Assembly: GCF_039908635.1 (NCBI RefSeq)
Contig: NZ_CP150918.1
Coordinates: 1 to 64,000 of the forward strand
DNA length: 64,000 nt
Origin: Pseudomonas purpurea
GTDB lineage: Bacteria; Pseudomonadota; Gammaproteobacteria; Pseudomonadales; Pseudomonadaceae
Direction: 5' to 3'
How positions within the stretch are numbered: the first letter of the stretch is position 1; each line of letters opens with the position of its first letter. The notes below the pieces were generated by a model. The model did not search any database and was not told where the DNA came from. It was given only the letters and a program-made list of their open reading frames with translations. This document shows positions 21,103-32,814 of this stretch, one piece after another. The translations under genes were made by a program, and so were the position numbers.

Positions 21103-22476
21103 TCAGAAGAAGCTCAGCCCCACGTGGAACAACTTCTCCACATCGCGAATATGCTTTTTATCCACAAGGAACAGAATCACATGGTCGCCGGTTTCGATCA
21201 CGGTGTCGTCGTGGGCGATCAGCACTTCTTCGTCGCGGATGATCGCGCCGATGGTCGTGCCCGGCGGCAGCCCGATATTCTCGATGGCGCGGCCGATCAC
21301 CTTGCTCGATTTTGCATCGCCATGGGCAATCGCCTCGATGGCTTCCGCTGCACCACGGCGCAGCGAGTGCACGCTGACGATATCGCCACGGCGCACGTGG
21401 GCCAGCAAAGTACCGATGGTCGCCAGTTGCGGGCTGATGGCAATGTCGATGTCACCGCCCTGGATCAGGTCGACGTAGGCCGGGTTGTTGATGATGGTCA
21501 TCACCTTCTTCGCGCCCAGCCGTTTGGCCAGCAGCGAGGACATGATGTTGGCTTCGTCGTCGTTGGTCAGCGCCAGGAAGATATCGGCGTCGGCGATGTT
21601 CTCCTCCAGTAGCAAATCACGGTCCGAGGCGCTGCCCAGCAGCACCACGGTGCTGTCGAGGGTGTCCGAGAGGTAGCGGCAGCGCGCCGGGTTCATCTCG
21701 ATGATCTTCACCTGGTAACGGCTTTCGATGGCCTCGGCCAGTCGCTCGCCGATCTGTCCGCCGCCCGCGATCACGATGCGTTTGTAGCTCTCGTCGAGGC
21801 GGCGCATTTCGCTCATGACCGCCCGGATGTTCGCTTTGGCGGCGATGAAAAACACTTCGTCGTCGGCTTCGATCACCGTATCGCCTTGCGGAAGGATCGG
21901 CCGGTCGCGGCGAAAAATCGCCGCTACGCGGGTTTCGACGTTGGGCATGTGCTCGCGCAACTGGCGCAGTTGCTGGCCTACCAACGGCCCGCCGTAGTAG
22001 GCCTTGACCGCCACCAGTTGGGCTTTGCCCTCGGCGAAGTCGATCACCTGCAAGGCGCCCGGATGCTCGATCAGGCGCTTGATGTAGTTGGTCACCACTT
22101 GTTCCGGGCTGATCAACACGTCGACCGGAATCGCATCGTTGTCAAACAGGCCGGCGCGGGTCAGGTAAGCGGCTTCGCGCACCCGGGCGATTTTGGTCGG
22201 GGTGTGGAACAGGGTGTGGGCGACCTGGCAGGCGACCATGTTGGTCTCGTCGCTGTTGGTCACCGCCACCAGCATGTCGGCGTCGTCGGCCCCGGCCTGA
22301 CGCAGCACAGTCGGGAACGAGCCGCGTCCCTGCACGGTGCGGATATCGAGCCGGTCGCCGAGGTCTCGCAGGCGTTCGCTATCGGTGTCGACCACAGTGA
22401 TGTCGTTCGCTTCGCTGGCCAAGTGTTCCGCCAGCGTGCCGCCGACCTGCCCTGCGCCAAGGATGATGATTTTCAT
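21103..22476 (-). CDS. trkA: Trk potassium uptake system NAD-binding regulator
   Basis: 457 residues, the cytoplasmic gating component of Trk potassium channels. Two tandem RCK halves are visible: a Rossmann motif [13 protein letters not shown] at the N-terminus and a second [13 protein letters not shown] near residue 240, each followed by a TrkA-C domain. It follows rsmB after 22 bases on the same strand, the usual pseudomonad order def-fmt-rsmB-trkA. The coding sequence carries a perfect DnaA box at 21158-21166 and a three-mismatch parS-like sequence at 21116-21131. Confidence 0.97.
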   Translation of the reverse strand: MKIIILGAGQVGGTLAEHLASEANDITVVDTDSERLRDLGDRLDIRTVQGRGSFPTVLRQAGADDADMLVAVTNSDETNMVACQVAHTLFHTPTKIARVREAAYLTRAGLFDNDAIPVDVLISPEQVVTNYIKRLIEHPGALQVIDFAEGKAQLVAVKAYYGGPLVGQQLRQLREHMPNVETRVAAIFRRDRPILPQGDTVIEADDEVFFIAAKANIRAVMSEMRRLDESYKRIVIAGGGQIGERLAEAIESRYQVKIIEMNPARCRYLSDTLDSTVVLLGSASDRDLLLEENIADADIFLALTNDDEANIMSSLLAKRLGAKKVMTIINNPAYVDLIQGGDIDIAISPQLATIGTLLAHVRRGDIVSVHSLRRGAAEAIEAIAHGDAKSSKVIGRAIENIGLPPGTTIGAIIRDEEVLIAHDDTVIETGDHVILFLVDKKHIRDVEKLFHVGLSFF

Positions 22477-22498
22477 CCGGTCACTCCCTTAAACCCGT

Positions 22499-23809
22499 TT
22501 AACCGCGTGCGGCGGCAATCTTGATCAGCTTGGCGTAGTAGAACCCGTCGTGACCGCCCTCTTGCGCGAGCAACTGGCGACCGTGAGGCTGTTTGATGCC
22601 GGCCTGGCTGGCAATGTCCAACTCACGGGCGCCCGGCGTGCGGGACAGGAAGGCCTCGATGACTTCGGTGTTTTCGGTCGGCAAGGTCGAGCAGGTGGCG
22701 TACAGCAGGATGCCGCCGACCTCGAGGGTTGGCCACATCGCGTCGAGCAATTCGCCCTGAAGCACCGCAAGCGCGGCGATGTCATCCGGCTGGCGGGTCA
22801 GTTTGATGTCCGGGTGACGACGGATCACCCCGGTCGCCGAGCACGGCGCATCGAGCAGGATGCGCTGGAACGGCTTGCCGTCCCACCACGCCTGAGTGTC
22901 GCGACCGTCGGCGGCGATCAACTCGGCGCTGAGGCCCAGCCGCTCAAGGTTTTCGCGCACACGCACCAGGCGCTTGGCCTCCAGGTCCACGGCCACCACG
23001 CCAGCCAGTTTCGGCTCGACTTCAAGGATATGGCAGGTCTTGCCGCCCGGTGCGCAGCAGGCGTCGAGCACCCGTTGGCCCGGTGCCAGGTCCAGCAAGT
23101 CGGCGGCCAGTTGCGCGGCTTCGTCCTGCACGCTGATCCAGCCTTCGGCAAAGCCTGGCAGGCCGCGCACATCGCCCGGCGTGTCGAGGACGATACCGTC
23201 CTGACTGAACACGCACGGCTGGGCCGGCACGCCAGCTTCGTTCAGCAACGAGAGGTAGGCATCACGGCTGTGATGACGACGGTTGACCCGCAAAATCATC
23301 GGCGGGTGTGCGTTGTTTGCTGCGCAGATCGCCTCCCACTGTTCAGGCCAGAAGGCCTTCAGGGATTTTTGCAGCCAGCGCGGGTGGGCGGTGCGCACCA
23401 CCGGGTCGTGCTCAAGCTCGGCCAGCAGCGCTTCGCTTTCACGCTGGGCGCGGCGCAGCACGGCGTTGAGCAGGGCTTTGGCCCAAGGCTTTTTCAGCTT
23501 GTCGGCGCAACCCACGGTTTCACCGATGGCGGCGTGGGCCGGAACACGGGTGTAAAGGAGTTGATAGAGGCCGACTAGCAACAGTGCTTCAACGTCAGCG
23601 TCGGCTGCCTTGAAAGGTTTTTGCAGCAGCGTGGCCGCCAGCGCCGACAAGCGTGGCTGCCAGCGCGCCGTGCCAAAGGCCAGGTCCTGGGTAAAACCCC
23701 GATCGCGGTCTTCGACCTTGTCCAGCTGTGTCGGCAATGAACTGTTCAGCGAAGCCTTGCCGTTGAGCACGGCGGCCAGGGCCTTGGCGGCGGCCAGACG
23801 CGGGTTCAT
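22499..23809 (-). CDS. rsmB: 16S rRNA (cytosine-967-C5)-methyltransferase
   Basis: 436 residues. The N-terminal NusB-like RNA-binding domain (about 1-140) is followed by a Rossmann methyltransferase with the SAM motif [11 protein letters not shown], and the catalytic cysteines in [15 protein letters not shown] and [11 protein letters not shown]. It methylates C967 of 16S rRNA. Its start overlaps the fmt stop by 4 bases, so translation is coupled. Confidence 0.96.
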   Translation of the reverse strand: MNPRLAAAKALAAVLNGKASLNSSLPTQLDKVEDRDRGFTQDLAFGTARWQPRLSALAATLLQKPFKAADADVEALLLVGLYQLLYTRVPAHAAIGETVGCADKLKKPWAKALLNAVLRRAQRESEALLAELEHDPVVRTAHPRWLQKSLKAFWPEQWEAICAANNAHPPMILRVNRRHHSRDAYLSLLNEAGVPAQPCVFSQDGIVLDTPGDVRGLPGFAEGWISVQDEAAQLAADLLDLAPGQRVLDACCAPGGKTCHILEVEPKLAGVVAVDLEAKRLVRVRENLERLGLSAELIAADGRDTQAWWDGKPFQRILLDAPCSATGVIRRHPDIKLTRQPDDIAALAVLQGELLDAMWPTLEVGGILLYATCSTLPTENTEVIEAFLSRTPGARELDIASQAGIKQPHGRQLLAQEGGHDGFYYAKLIKIAAARG

Positions 23810-24765
23810 TGGGCGTCCACCGCTTGGCCAAGAACGATGCCGACGGCAAATTTCTCACGACGGCTGTTGAACAAGTCGCTGAAGTTCAGCGCCTTGCCTC
23901 CGGGCAATTGCAGACGGGTCAGACACAAGGCGTGTTCACCGCAGGCGACGATCAAGCCGTCCTTGCTGGCGCTGAGCACTTCACCCGGCGCGCCCTGGCC
24001 TTCGGCGAGGCTGGCCGCGAGCACTTTCAGTGCTTCGCCGTTGAGGGTGCTGTGGCAGATCGGCCACGGGTTGAAGGCGCGAACCAGACGTTCCAGCTCG
24101 ACCGCCGGACGGGTCCAGTCGATGCGCGCTTCGTCTTTGTTCAATTTGTGGGCATAGGTGGCGAGGCTATCGTCCTGCACTTCACCTTCCAGGGTGCCTG
24201 CGGCAAGGCCGGCAATCGCCTGAATCACCGCGGGTGGGCCCATCTCGGCGAGGCGGTCATGCAGGCTGCCGCCGGTGTCATCGCCGCTGATCGGCGTGGT
24301 GACCTTGAGCAGCATCGGCCCGGTGTCGAGGCCGGCTTCCATGCGCATCACGGTCACGCCGCTTTCAGCGTCACCCGCTTCAACGGCGCGCTGGATCGGC
24401 GCGGCACCGCGCCAGCGTGGCAGCAACGAGGCGTGGCTGTTGATGCAGCCCAGGCGCGGAATATCCAGCACCACTTGCGGCAGGATCAGGCCGTAGGCCA
24501 CGACCACCATCAAGTCCGGCTTGAGCGCAGCCAGTTCGGCCTGGGCGTCTTCGTTGCGCAGGGTTGGCGGTTGCAGCACCGGGATGTTGTGTTCCAGCGC
24601 CAACTGTTTGACCGGGCTTGGCATCAGTTTTTGTCCACGACCCGCCGGGCGATCCGGCTGGGTGTAGACCGCAACGATCTCGTAAGGGCTGTCGAGCAGG
24701 GCCTTGAGGTGTTCGGCGGCAAATTCGGGGGTGCCGGCAAAAACGATGCGCAATGGCTCAGTCAT
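23806..24765 (-). CDS. fmt: Methionyl-tRNA formyltransferase
   Basis: 319 residues, formylating initiator Met-tRNA with 10-formyl-tetrahydrofolate. It has the N-terminal [17 protein letters not shown], the catalytic Asn/His/Asp signature ([20 protein letters not shown]), and the C-terminal tRNA-binding domain. The start at 24765 is the family start; the open frame extends upstream across the def-fmt hairpin but is not protein-like there. It lies between def and rsmB. Confidence 0.97.
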   Translation of the reverse strand: MTEPLRIVFAGTPEFAAEHLKALLDSPYEIVAVYTQPDRPAGRGQKLMPSPVKQLALEHNIPVLQPPTLRNEDAQAELAALKPDLMVVVAYGLILPQVVLDIPRLGCINSHASLLPRWRGAAPIQRAVEAGDAESGVTVMRMEAGLDTGPMLLKVTTPISGDDTGGSLHDRLAEMGPPAVIQAIAGLAAGTLEGEVQDDSLATYAHKLNKDEARIDWTRPAVELERLVRAFNPWPICHSTLNGEALKVLAASLAEGQGAPGEVLSASKDGLIVACGEHALCLTRLQLPGGKALNFSDLFNSRREKFAVGIVLGQAVDAQ

Positions 24766-24791
24766 GAAGGGCTCTCTACTACAAAGCATCT

Positions 24792-24826
24792 TGAAAAGAA
24801 AAAGGCTTGCCGCAGCAAGCCTTTGA
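24792..24826 (-). terminator. Rho-independent terminator or attenuator between def and fmt
   Basis: Read on the minus strand, AAAGGCTTGC-TGCG-GCAAGCCTTT forms a perfect 10-bp stem followed by a T-rich tail (TTTTTCTTTT). It lies after the def stop and 26 bases before the fmt start. It would uncouple fmt-rsmB-trkA from def, at least in part. Confidence 0.85.
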
Positions 24827-24835
24827 AGGAGGGCA

Positions 24836-25342
24836 TCAAGCGTTCTGGCGATGGAGCTTTTCCAGCTTCTTCTTGATCCGGTCGCGTTTGAGCGTGGACA
24901 GGTAATCGACGAACAACTTGCCATTGAGGTGGTCGCATTCGTGCTGGATGCACACGGCCAGCAGGCCTTCGGCGATCAGTTCGTAGGGTTTGCCGTCACG
25001 GTCCAGCGCTTTGATTTTGACTTTCTGCGGGCGGTCGACGTTTTCGTAGAAACCCGGCACCGAGAGGCAGCCTTCCTGATACTGGTCCACTTCGTCGGTC
25101 AGCACTTCGAATTCGGGGTTGATGAACACCCGGGGTTCGCTGCGGTCTTCGGAAAGGTCCATCACCACGATGCGTTTGTGCACGTTGACCTGGGTCGCGG
25201 CGAGGCCGATACCCGGGGCTTCATACATTGTTTCAAACATGTCATCGACCAACTGCCGCACTTCGTCGTCCACTACGGCCACCGGTTTGGCGATAGTACG
25301 CAGGCGCGGGTCGGGAAATTCGAGGATGTTTAAAATGGCCAT
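24836..25342 (-). CDS. def: Peptide deformylase
   Basis: 168 residues, removing the N-formyl group from nascent proteins. All three deformylase motifs are present: [16 protein letters not shown] (metal-binding Cys) and QHECDHLNG (two metal-binding His and the catalytic Glu). It is divergent from the LysM gene and precedes fmt, its functional partner. Confidence 0.98.
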   Translation of the reverse strand: MAILNILEFPDPRLRTIAKPVAVVDDEVRQLVDDMFETMYEAPGIGLAATQVNVHKRIVVMDLSEDRSEPRVFINPEFEVLTDEVDQYQEGCLSVPGFYENVDRPQKVKIKALDRDGKPYELIAEGLLAVCIQHECDHLNGKLFVDYLSTLKRDRIKKKLEKLHRQNA

Positions 25343-25512
25343 AGGCGTAATTGCTGCACGTGTTAGGAAAAGTCAGGGTCGATTGCCTGGCGGGTCCGAA
25401 GATGCAGGCTACCGTTGTAAAACGTAGCTCCCTTCTTTTCGAGAAGAGTCAGGAGCGAGCCACGGGGGCTCTGGCGTTTTACGCGAACGCATATAATAAA
25501 GGGATTCACCGC

Positions 25513-26538
25513 ATGAGGAAATCACTACTCGCCTTGCTGCTTCTGGTCTCGGCCGGTATCGCGCATGGGCAAGTGCAGCTCAGGGATGGTTTTCCGCAGC
25601 ATTACACCGTGGTCAAGGGCGACACACTTTGGGACATCTCCGGCAAATACCTGCGAGAACCCTGGAAGTGGCCAGAGCTTTGGCACGCCAACCCGCAGAT
25701 CGAGAACCCCAACCTGATCTACCCCGGCGACTCGTTGTCGCTGGTGTACGTCAATGGCCAGCCACGCCTGACCCTCAATCGCGGGGCTTCCAGGGGCACC
25801 ATCAAGCTCTCGCCGCGGATTCGCAGCACGCCGGTGGCCGACGCCATCCCGAGCATTCCGCTGCAAGCCATCAACAGCTTTCTGCTGAGTAACCGCATCG
25901 TCAACAAGGTCGAGGACTTCGACAAGGCGCCCTACATTGTCGCCGGCGATGCCGAACGGGTGCTCAGCGGTGCCGGTGACCGCATCTATGCCCGGGGCAA
26001 GTTCGACCCGACGCAGTCGGTGTACGGCATCTTCCGTCAGGGCAAGGTCTACAGCGATCCGCAGAGCAAAGAGTTCCTGGGGATCAACGCCGATGACATC
26101 GGCGGCGGCGAAATCGTCGCCACCGAAGGCGATGTGGCCACATTGGCCCTGCAACGCACCACTCAGGAGGTTCGCCTCGGCGACCGGTTGTTCAGCGGCG
26201 AAGAACGGGCCATCAACTCGACCTTCATGCCCAGCGCGCCGCAAACCGACATCAGCGGCCTGATTATCGACGTGCCGCGCGGTGTCACGCAGATCGGCGT
26301 GCTCGACGTGGTCACCCTGAACAAGGGCCGTCGCGACGGGTTGGCCGAGGGTAATGTGCTGGCGGTGATGAAAACCGGCGAAACCGTGCGCGACCGGGTG
26401 ACCGGCGATCAAGTGAAAGTCCCCGACGAACGCGCCGGGTTGCTGATGGTCTTTCGCACCTACGACAAGCTCAGTTACGGCCTGATCCTCAACGCTTCAC
26501 GCTCCCTGGCGGTGATGGACAAGGTGCGGAATCCGTAA
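25513..26538 (+). CDS. LysM peptidoglycan-binding protein
   Basis: 341 residues with a signal peptide (about 1-21, LLALLLLVSAGIAHGQ) and one LysM domain near residues 30-80 (HYTVVKGDTLWDISGKYL, then NPNLIYPGDSL). The remainder is a conserved region of unknown fold seen in proteobacterial proteins encoded between def and dprA. A periplasmic, murein-bound role is likely. Start chosen for the signal peptide and the AAAGG 9 bases upstream; the frame is open further upstream. Confidence 0.92.
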   Translation: MRKSLLALLLLVSAGIAHGQVQLRDGFPQHYTVVKGDTLWDISGKYLREPWKWPELWHANPQIENPNLIYPGDSLSLVYVNGQPRLTLNRGASRGTIKLSPRIRSTPVADAIPSIPLQAINSFLLSNRIVNKVEDFDKAPYIVAGDAERVLSGAGDRIYARGKFDPTQSVYGIFRQGKVYSDPQSKEFLGINADDIGGGEIVATEGDVATLALQRTTQEVRLGDRLFSGEERAINSTFMPSAPQTDISGLIIDVPRGVTQIGVLDVVTLNKGRRDGLAEGNVLAVMKTGETVRDRVTGDQVKVPDERAGLLMVFRTYDKLSYGLILNASRSLAVMDKVRNP

Positions 26539-26563
26539 AACACTCAACAAGTTACCAACAGAC

Positions 26564-26572
26564 TTATCCACA
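26564..26572 (+). other. Perfect DnaA box upstream of dprA
   Basis: TTATCCACA in the 81-base gap between the LysM gene and dprA, 48 bases before the dprA ATG. Two more perfect copies lie inside dprA at 27183-27191 and 27532-27540. Confidence 0.5.
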
Positions 26573-26619
26573 GCTTGTTCCTGATTACAGCAGGACCAAT
26601 AACGATCAAGGATGATCTT

Positions 26620-27723
26620 ATGTCGCTGTCTGCACCCCCGCCGGTTTCGCCGGCGGAACTGGAGGCGCGTTTGCGCCTGCACCGTTTGCCGGAGCTGGGT
26701 CCACGACGCTTTCACACGTTGCTTGAAGCCTTTGGTTCTGCCTCAAAAGCCATCAGCGCCCCGGCCAGTGCCTGGCGTGCGCTGGGGTTGCCGGCTGCGT
26801 GCGCCGAGGCTCGGCGCAGCCCCGAGATTCGCGATGGCGCCTACCGTGCATTGGCCTGGCTAGAGCGCTCCGGCCAGCATTTGCTGATGTTTGACCAGCC
26901 GGGCTACCCGGCACTGCTGGCCGAAACCGGTGATGCGCCACCGCTGTTGTTCGTGGCGGGCGATCCGGCCATCCTCGAAAAACCGCAACTGGCGATGGTT
27001 GGCAGCCGCCGCGCCTCACGGCCAGGAATGGATACCGCCACTGCGTTTTCCCGCAGCCTGGCGGGGGCCGGTTTTGTCATCACCAGCGGCCTGGCGCTGG
27101 GCATCGATGCCGCCGCGCACCAGGCGGCACTGGATGTCGGCGGGCTGACAGTCGGGGTGCTTGGCACCGGCCTGGAAAAATTTTATCCACAGCGCAACCG
27201 CGCACTCGCCGAGGCGATGATTGCCCAGGGCGGCGCGGTGGTTTCCGAGTTTCCGCTGGACGCCGGTCCCCAGGCCAGCAACTTTCCGCGTCGTAACCGG
27301 ATCATCAGCGGTTTGTCCCTTGGGGTGCTGGTGGTCGAGGCCAGTGTGGCCAGCGGTTCGCTGATTACCGCGCGCCTGGCGGCGGAACAGGGCCGCGAGG
27401 TGTACGCGATTCCCGGTTCCATCCATCACCCCGGCGCCCGTGGTTGTCATCAGTTGATCCGCGATGGCGCGGTGCTGGTGGAAACCATCGAACACATCCT
27501 CGAAGGCCTGCGCGGCTGGCAGAACCTGCCGTTATCCACAGAGCCTGCGGCGCCCACCGATCATCCGTTGCTGCGTTTGCTGTTTGCCGCGCCACATACC
27601 AGTGAAGCCCTGGCGAATGCCGCAGGCTGGGCGCTGCCCAAGGTTCTGGCGGCATTGACGGAGCTTGAGATGGATGGCCGGGCGGCGTGCGAAGGCGGAC
27701 GCTGGTTTGCGCGCCTAAGCTAA
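26620..27723 (+). CDS. dprA: DNA-processing protein DprA
   Basis: 367 residues. DprA binds incoming single-stranded DNA and loads RecA in natural transformation. It has an N-terminal SAM-like region, the Rossmann core ([38 protein letters not shown]), the tail [25 protein letters not shown], and a C-terminal winged helix. The ATG at 26620 has AAGGA 8 bases upstream. The coding sequence holds two perfect DnaA boxes. The gene sits between a LysM gene and tsaC, a common order. Confidence 0.96.
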   Translation: MSLSAPPPVSPAELEARLRLHRLPELGPRRFHTLLEAFGSASKAISAPASAWRALGLPAACAEARRSPEIRDGAYRALAWLERSGQHLLMFDQPGYPALLAETGDAPPLLFVAGDPAILEKPQLAMVGSRRASRPGMDTATAFSRSLAGAGFVITSGLALGIDAAAHQAALDVGGLTVGVLGTGLEKFYPQRNRALAEAMIAQGGAVVSEFPLDAGPQASNFPRRNRIISGLSLGVLVVEASVASGSLITARLAAEQGREVYAIPGSIHHPGARGCHQLIRDGAVLVETIEHILEGLRGWQNLPLSTEPAAPTDHPLLRLLFAAPHTSEALANAAGWALPKVLAALTELEMDGRAACEGGRWFARLS

Positions 27724-27793
27724 GGCTTTCAGGCGCTGGGTTTTGAAGGGAAGATCGGTAAACTGCGCACAGCTTAATTCCGGAGTGTTTTTC

Positions 27794-28351
27794 ATGGTCA
27801 ACAGTTGGCGTGTGCAGCAAGCCGCACGAGAAATTCGCGCAGGGGCGGTGATTGCCTATCCAACCGAAGCTGTCTGGGGCCTGGGTTGCGACCCATGGGA
27901 TGAAGAAGCGGTGTACCGCTTGCTGGCAATCAAGGGCCGTTCGGTGGACAAGGGCCTGATCCTGATTGCCGACAATATTCGCCAGTTCGATTTCCTGTTC
28001 GAAGACTTCCCTGAACTGTGGATGGACCGCATGGCCAGCACCTGGCCGGGGCCGAACACCTGGCTGGTGCCCCATCAGAACATGCTGCCGCAATGGATCA
28101 CCGGGGTGCACGAGAGCGTGGCGCTGCGGGTCAGCGACCACCCGCAAGTGCGGGACTTGTGCGCGTTGGTCGGGCCGCTGGTCTCGACCTCCGCCAACCC
28201 GCAAGGCCGCCCGGCGGCGCGTACGCGGATTCGCGTCGAGCAGTATTTCCGTGGGCAGGTCGACATGGTGCTGGGCGGAAGCCTGGGCGGGCGCAAGAAC
28301 CCGAGCCTGATCCGCGACCTGGCAACCGGCCAGGTTGTGCGCCCGGCCTGA
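27794..28351 (+). CDS. tsaC: L-threonylcarbamoyladenylate synthase
   Basis: 185 residues, YrdC family. It makes threonylcarbamoyl-AMP from threonine, bicarbonate and ATP for t6A37 modification of tRNA. The N-terminal [14 protein letters not shown] and the [19 protein letters not shown] segment line the nucleotide site, and [16 protein letters not shown] is the conserved central motif. It follows dprA and is followed by a REP doublet, then the convergent qor gene. Confidence 0.95.
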   Translation: MVNSWRVQQAAREIRAGAVIAYPTEAVWGLGCDPWDEEAVYRLLAIKGRSVDKGLILIADNIRQFDFLFEDFPELWMDRMASTWPGPNTWLVPHQNMLPQWITGVHESVALRVSDHPQVRDLCALVGPLVSTSANPQGRPAARTRIRVEQYFRGQVDMVLGGSLGGRKNPSLIRDLATGQVVRPA

Positions 28352-28367
28352 GACTGCAGTGGGGCCT

Positions 28368-28501
28368 CTGTGGCGAGGGAGCTTGCTCCCGCTCGGTCGC
28401 GAAGCGGCCGTAGATCGGCTGAGATGTTGTTCGAGATCGAACGCAGTTGCCGATTTTGGGATTGCTGTGCAATCCAGCGGGAGCAAGCGCCCTCGCCACA
28501 A
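28368..28501. repeat. REP doublet (REPIN), GTGGCGAGGGAGCTTGCTCCC type
   Basis: Inverted REP units at 28369-28391 and 28478-28500, with a variable spacer; the right unit has one substitution (CGC for CTC). It fills the convergent gap between tsaC and qor. Confidence 0.9.
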
Positions 28502-28513
28502 AAGCAGTAACGC

Positions 28514-29491
28514 TTAAGGCAGCAACACCGTCGACCCGGTCGTACGCCGCGCCGACAACTCGGTCTGCGCCTTCGCCGCTTCGGCCAGTGGATAACGCTG
28601 GCTGATGTCCACCTTCAGTTTGCCGCTGATGATCATCTCGAACAGTTCATCCGCCATGCGTTGCAGGTTCTCGGCGTTGTTGGCGTAGGTCGCCAGCGTC
28701 GGCCGGGTCACGTACAACGAACCTTTGGCCGACAGAATCCCCAGGTTCACGCCATCCACCGCCCCGGACGCATTGCCGAAGCTCACCACCAGCCCGCGAG
28801 GCGCAACGCTGTCCAGGGATGTCAGCCACGTGTCCTTGCCGACACCGTCGTACACGACCGGGACTTTTTTGCCGTCAGTCAGTTCCAGCACGCGTTGTGC
28901 GACGTTTTCATGGCTGTAATCGATGGTGGCCCAGGCGCCGTTGGCCTTGGCCAGAGCGGCTTTCTCCTTTGAGCTGACCGTGCCGATCAGTTTCACGCCC
29001 AGGGCTTTGGCCCATTGGCAGGCCAGCGAGCCGACGCCGCCAGCCGCGGCGTGGAACAGGATGGTTTCGCCACCCTTGAGTTCATAGGTCTGACGCAGCA
29101 GGTATTGCACGGTCAGGCCCTTGAGCATGACGCCAGCGGCCTGTTCGAAACTGATGGCGTCCGGCAGATGCACCAGATTGGCCTCGGGCAGTACATGCAA
29201 CTCGCTGTAGGCACCCAGCGGGCCGCTGCCATAGGCCACGCGATCACCGACCTTGAAACGGGTAACGCCGCTGCCGACGGCCTCGACCACGCCCGCACCC
29301 TCTGCGCCCAGGCCCGATGGCAGGGCTGGCGGTGCATAGAGGCCGCTGCGGAAATAGGTGTCGATGAAGTTCAGACCGATGGCCTTGTTGCTCACGCGGA
29401 CTTGCTGCGGGCCCGGCTCGGCTGGCTGGAAGTCCACATACTCAAGCACCTCGGGGCCGCCGTGGGCGCTGAACTGAATTCGCTTTGCCAT
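28514..29491 (-). CDS. qor: NADPH:quinone reductase
   Basis: 325 residues, zeta-crystallin-like medium-chain dehydrogenase that reduces quinones with NADPH. It has the GroES-like N-terminus (AIGLNFIDTYFRSGLY), the Rossmann motif AAAGGVGSLACQWAKALG and no structural-zinc cysteines, as usual for this subfamily. ATG at 29491 with AAGGAGAAG just upstream. It is divergent from hemF, and the ANR-type site at 29556 lies between the two genes. Confidence 0.92.
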   Translation of the reverse strand: MAKRIQFSAHGGPEVLEYVDFQPAEPGPQQVRVSNKAIGLNFIDTYFRSGLYAPPALPSGLGAEGAGVVEAVGSGVTRFKVGDRVAYGSGPLGAYSELHVLPEANLVHLPDAISFEQAAGVMLKGLTVQYLLRQTYELKGGETILFHAAAGGVGSLACQWAKALGVKLIGTVSSKEKAALAKANGAWATIDYSHENVAQRVLELTDGKKVPVVYDGVGKDTWLTSLDSVAPRGLVVSFGNASGAVDGVNLGILSAKGSLYVTRPTLATYANNAENLQRMADELFEMIISGKLKVDISQRYPLAEAAKAQTELSARRTTGSTVLLP

Positions 29492-29555
29492 CTGCCTTCT
29501 CCTTGGGTCATGTTTCGGTGACATAGCTACGAAGCTCCCTATCGGACTCCTAAGC

Positions 29556-29569
29556 TTGATCTTCGTCAA
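29556..29569. promoter_or_regulatory. ANR/DNR (FNR-type) site upstream of hemF
   Basis: TTGATCTTCGTCAA matches the ANR/DNR consensus TTGAT-N4-ATCAA at all but one base. Its centre lies 41.5 bases before a possible start at about 29604, preceded by a TTATCC-like -10 element (29593-29598). That is the class II activator position. Low-oxygen induction of hemF by ANR and DNR is known in P. aeruginosa. Confidence 0.78.
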
Positions 29570-29639
29570 CTGTGGCGGCGCAAGGTGCAGTGTTATCCTG
29601 TGCGCCCGTTTGCCGCCGGCCGATTTGAGCGCCGCGTAG

Positions 29640-30578
<939 letters not shown>

Positions 30579-30597
30579 CACCATGCTCGCTCCGGGC

Positions 30598-30606
30598 TGT
30601 GGATAA
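30598..30606 (-). other. Perfect DnaA box between hemF and aroE
   Basis: TGTGGATAA (TTATCCACA on the minus strand) lies in the 68-base gap, 41 bases before the aroE ATG. It is one of four perfect boxes in intergenic DNA in this window. Confidence 0.5.
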
Positions 30607-30646
30607 CTCCCGGCCCTTGCCCGCTACTCACTGAGGACGCTGCCTG

Positions 30647-31468
30647 ATGGACCGTTATGTTGTATTCGGTAACCCGATTGGCCACAGCAAATCGCCGATG
30701 ATCCATCGCCTGTTTGCCGAGCAGACCGCCCAGCAACTGGACTACAGCACCCTGCTGGCGCCACTGGATGATTTTTCCGGTTGTGCCACGGCGTTTTTCC
30801 GTGAAGGTTGTGGTGCGAACGTCACCGTGCCGTTCAAGGAAGACGCCTATCGCTTGGCCAACAGCCTGACAGAGCGGGCGCAGCGCGCCGGTGCGGTCAA
30901 CACGTTGAGCAAACTGGCGGATGGCAGTTTGCTGGGCGACAACACCGATGGCGCTGGGTTGGTGCGGGACCTGACGGTCAACGCCGGGTTCAGCCTGCGC
31001 GGTAAACGCATTCTGCTGTTGGGCGCGGGCGGCGCGGTGCGTGGTGCGCTGGAGCCGTTGCTGGCCGAGCAACCGGCGTCGGTGATCATCGCCAATCGCA
31101 CGGTGGAAAAAGCCGAATTGCTGGCTGAGCTGTTCGCTGACCTCGGTCCGGTGTCCGCCAGCGGTTTCGACTGGCTGCGTGAGCCGGTGGACCTGATCAT
31201 CAACGCCACGTCGGCCAGCCTGTCAGGCGATGTACCACCGATTGCCAGCAGCCTGATCGAACCGGGTCAGACCGTTTGCTACGACATGATGTACGGCAAG
31301 GAGCCGACACCGTTCTGCCGCTGGGCCAGTGAACACGGTGCGGCGGTGTCGATGGATGGTCTGGGGATGCTGGCGGAGCAAGCGGGCGAAGCATTCTTCC
31401 TGTGGCGCGGTGTGCGCCCGGATACGGCGCCGGTGCTGGCCGAACTCCGTCGCCAGCTCGCGGCGTAA
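30647..31468 (+). CDS. aroE: Shikimate 5-dehydrogenase
   Basis: 273 residues, reducing 3-dehydroshikimate to shikimate with NADPH. The shikimate-binding [13 protein letters not shown], the catalytic Lys in [11 protein letters not shown], the Asp in [11 protein letters not shown], the nucleotide-binding [10 protein letters not shown], and ANRTVEKAE are all present. It follows hemF, the common pseudomonad order. Confidence 0.97.
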   Translation: MDRYVVFGNPIGHSKSPMIHRLFAEQTAQQLDYSTLLAPLDDFSGCATAFFREGCGANVTVPFKEDAYRLANSLTERAQRAGAVNTLSKLADGSLLGDNTDGAGLVRDLTVNAGFSLRGKRILLLGAGGAVRGALEPLLAEQPASVIIANRTVEKAELLAELFADLGPVSASGFDWLREPVDLIINATSASLSGDVPPIASSLIEPGQTVCYDMMYGKEPTPFCRWASEHGAAVSMDGLGMLAEQAGEAFFLWRGVRPDTAPVLAELRRQLAA

Positions 31469-31618
31469 CCCTGCAGTCATGGGGCTTCAATCTTCGAATC
31501 GGATCGGTAATTTCTCCGGTCATGTCATCGCGCCGAGTCGCTGACAGGCTTGGCCCTGCCGTCTATTGCGGTGTAGCGTTGCGGGTATGGGGAATGAATC
31601 CCGAGACGCGAGAACTGT

Positions 31619-31945
31619 ATGCAACGGATCAAGGGCTACCACGCCCACGTTTACTTTGATGCGAGCACCATCGATCAGGCGCGAGCCCTGTGTGAGCAGG
31701 CGGCGCAGTTGTTCCCGCTGAAGATGGGCCGGGTGCACGAACGGCCGGTCGGCCCGCACCCGGACTGGAGCTGCCAGTTGGCCTTTGCCCCGGAATACAT
31801 TGGCGTGGTGCTGCCGTGGCTGGCGCTCAATCGCAAAGGCCTGGTGGTGTTTCTGCACCCGGACACCGGCAATGATTTGGCCGACCACACCGACTATGCC
31901 ATTTGGATGGGGGCGATCCGGCCGTTGGACTTGTCGATTTTTTGA
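31619..31945 (+). CDS. DOPA 4,5-dioxygenase-family protein
   Basis: 108 residues. IKGYHAHVYFD, GRVHERPVGPHP and VVFLHPDTGND give the conserved His residues of the small DOPA 4,5-dioxygenase family, which in fungi and some bacteria opens the ring of DOPA-like catechols. In pseudomonads the substrate is unknown. ATG at 31619; the gene lies between aroE and the convergent trpA. Confidence 0.88.
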   Translation: MQRIKGYHAHVYFDASTIDQARALCEQAAQLFPLKMGRVHERPVGPHPDWSCQLAFAPEYIGVVLPWLALNRKGLVVFLHPDTGNDLADHTDYAIWMGAIRPLDLSIF

Positions 31946-31951
31946 TCAGCT

Positions 31952-31981
31952 CTGATCGTTCCCACGCATGGGAACGATCAG
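31952..31981. repeat. Perfect 13-bp inverted repeat, convergent gap
   Basis: CTGATCGTTCCCA and its exact reverse complement flank a 4-base loop. It lies between two convergent gene ends. The core resembles the dispersed GATCGTTCCCACGC repeat of fluorescent pseudomonads (from memory). With no T-run it is more likely a repeat remnant than an efficient intrinsic terminator. Confidence 0.6.
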
Positions 31982-32002
31982 ACGGTGCGGATCAGGCAGG
32001 TA

Positions 32003-32814
32003 TCAGCCAACGCGAGCGTTACGCACACCTTCGGACAATGCCGAGCACAGGCTCAATACACCGTCGATGGCCTGGTCGGGCGTTGTTGCATTGGCGATGT
32101 GGTCGATCAGTGCCGAACCCACCACCGCGCCGTCCGCCAGGCGGGCGATGGCCGCCGCTTGCTCCGGTGTACGGATACCGAAACCGATGCTGATCGGCAG
32201 GTCGGTGTGGCGACGCAAACGGGTAACGGCTTCTTCAACGTGCTCCAGCGTCGCTGCGCCCGCGCCGGTCACGCCAGCCACCGAGACGTAGTAAACAAAC
32301 CCGGAACTGCCGTTGAGCACGGTCGGCAGGCGCACGTCGTCGGTGGTCGGGGTGGTCAGGCGAATGAAGTCGATGCCGGCCGCTTGCGCCGGGTCGCACA
32401 GCTCGGCGTTATGCTCGGGCGGCATGTCGACCACGATCAGGCCGTCGACTCCGGCTTCCTTGGCATCCGCAATGAAGCGCGGTACGCCGTAGTGGTGGAT
32501 TGGGTTGAAGTAACCCATCAGCACCAGCGGTGTGTCGGTGTTGTCTTTGCGGAACTCGCGAACCATTTGCAGGGTTTTCGCCAGGTTCTGTTTGGCGCCC
32601 AGGGCACGGATATTGGCGAGCTGGATCGCCGGACCGTCGGCCATCGGGTCGGTGAAGGGCATGCCCAACTCGATCACGTCGGCGCCGGCCGCTGGCAGAC
32701 CTTTGAGGATCGCCAGCGAAGTGTCGTAGCTCGGGTCGCCAGCGGTGACGAAGGTCACCAGGGCGGCGCGGTTCTGTTCCTTGAGTTCGGCAAAGCGCGT
32801 TTGCAGGCGGCTCA

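Noticed and set aside
21116..21131. Third parS site in trkA
   Set aside because: Three mismatches in the left arm; kept as a remark only.
25492..25497. TATAAT as -10 promoter of the LysM gene
   Set aside because: It lies only 15 bases before the ATG, so the start would be after the ribosome binding site; no -35 at the right distance.
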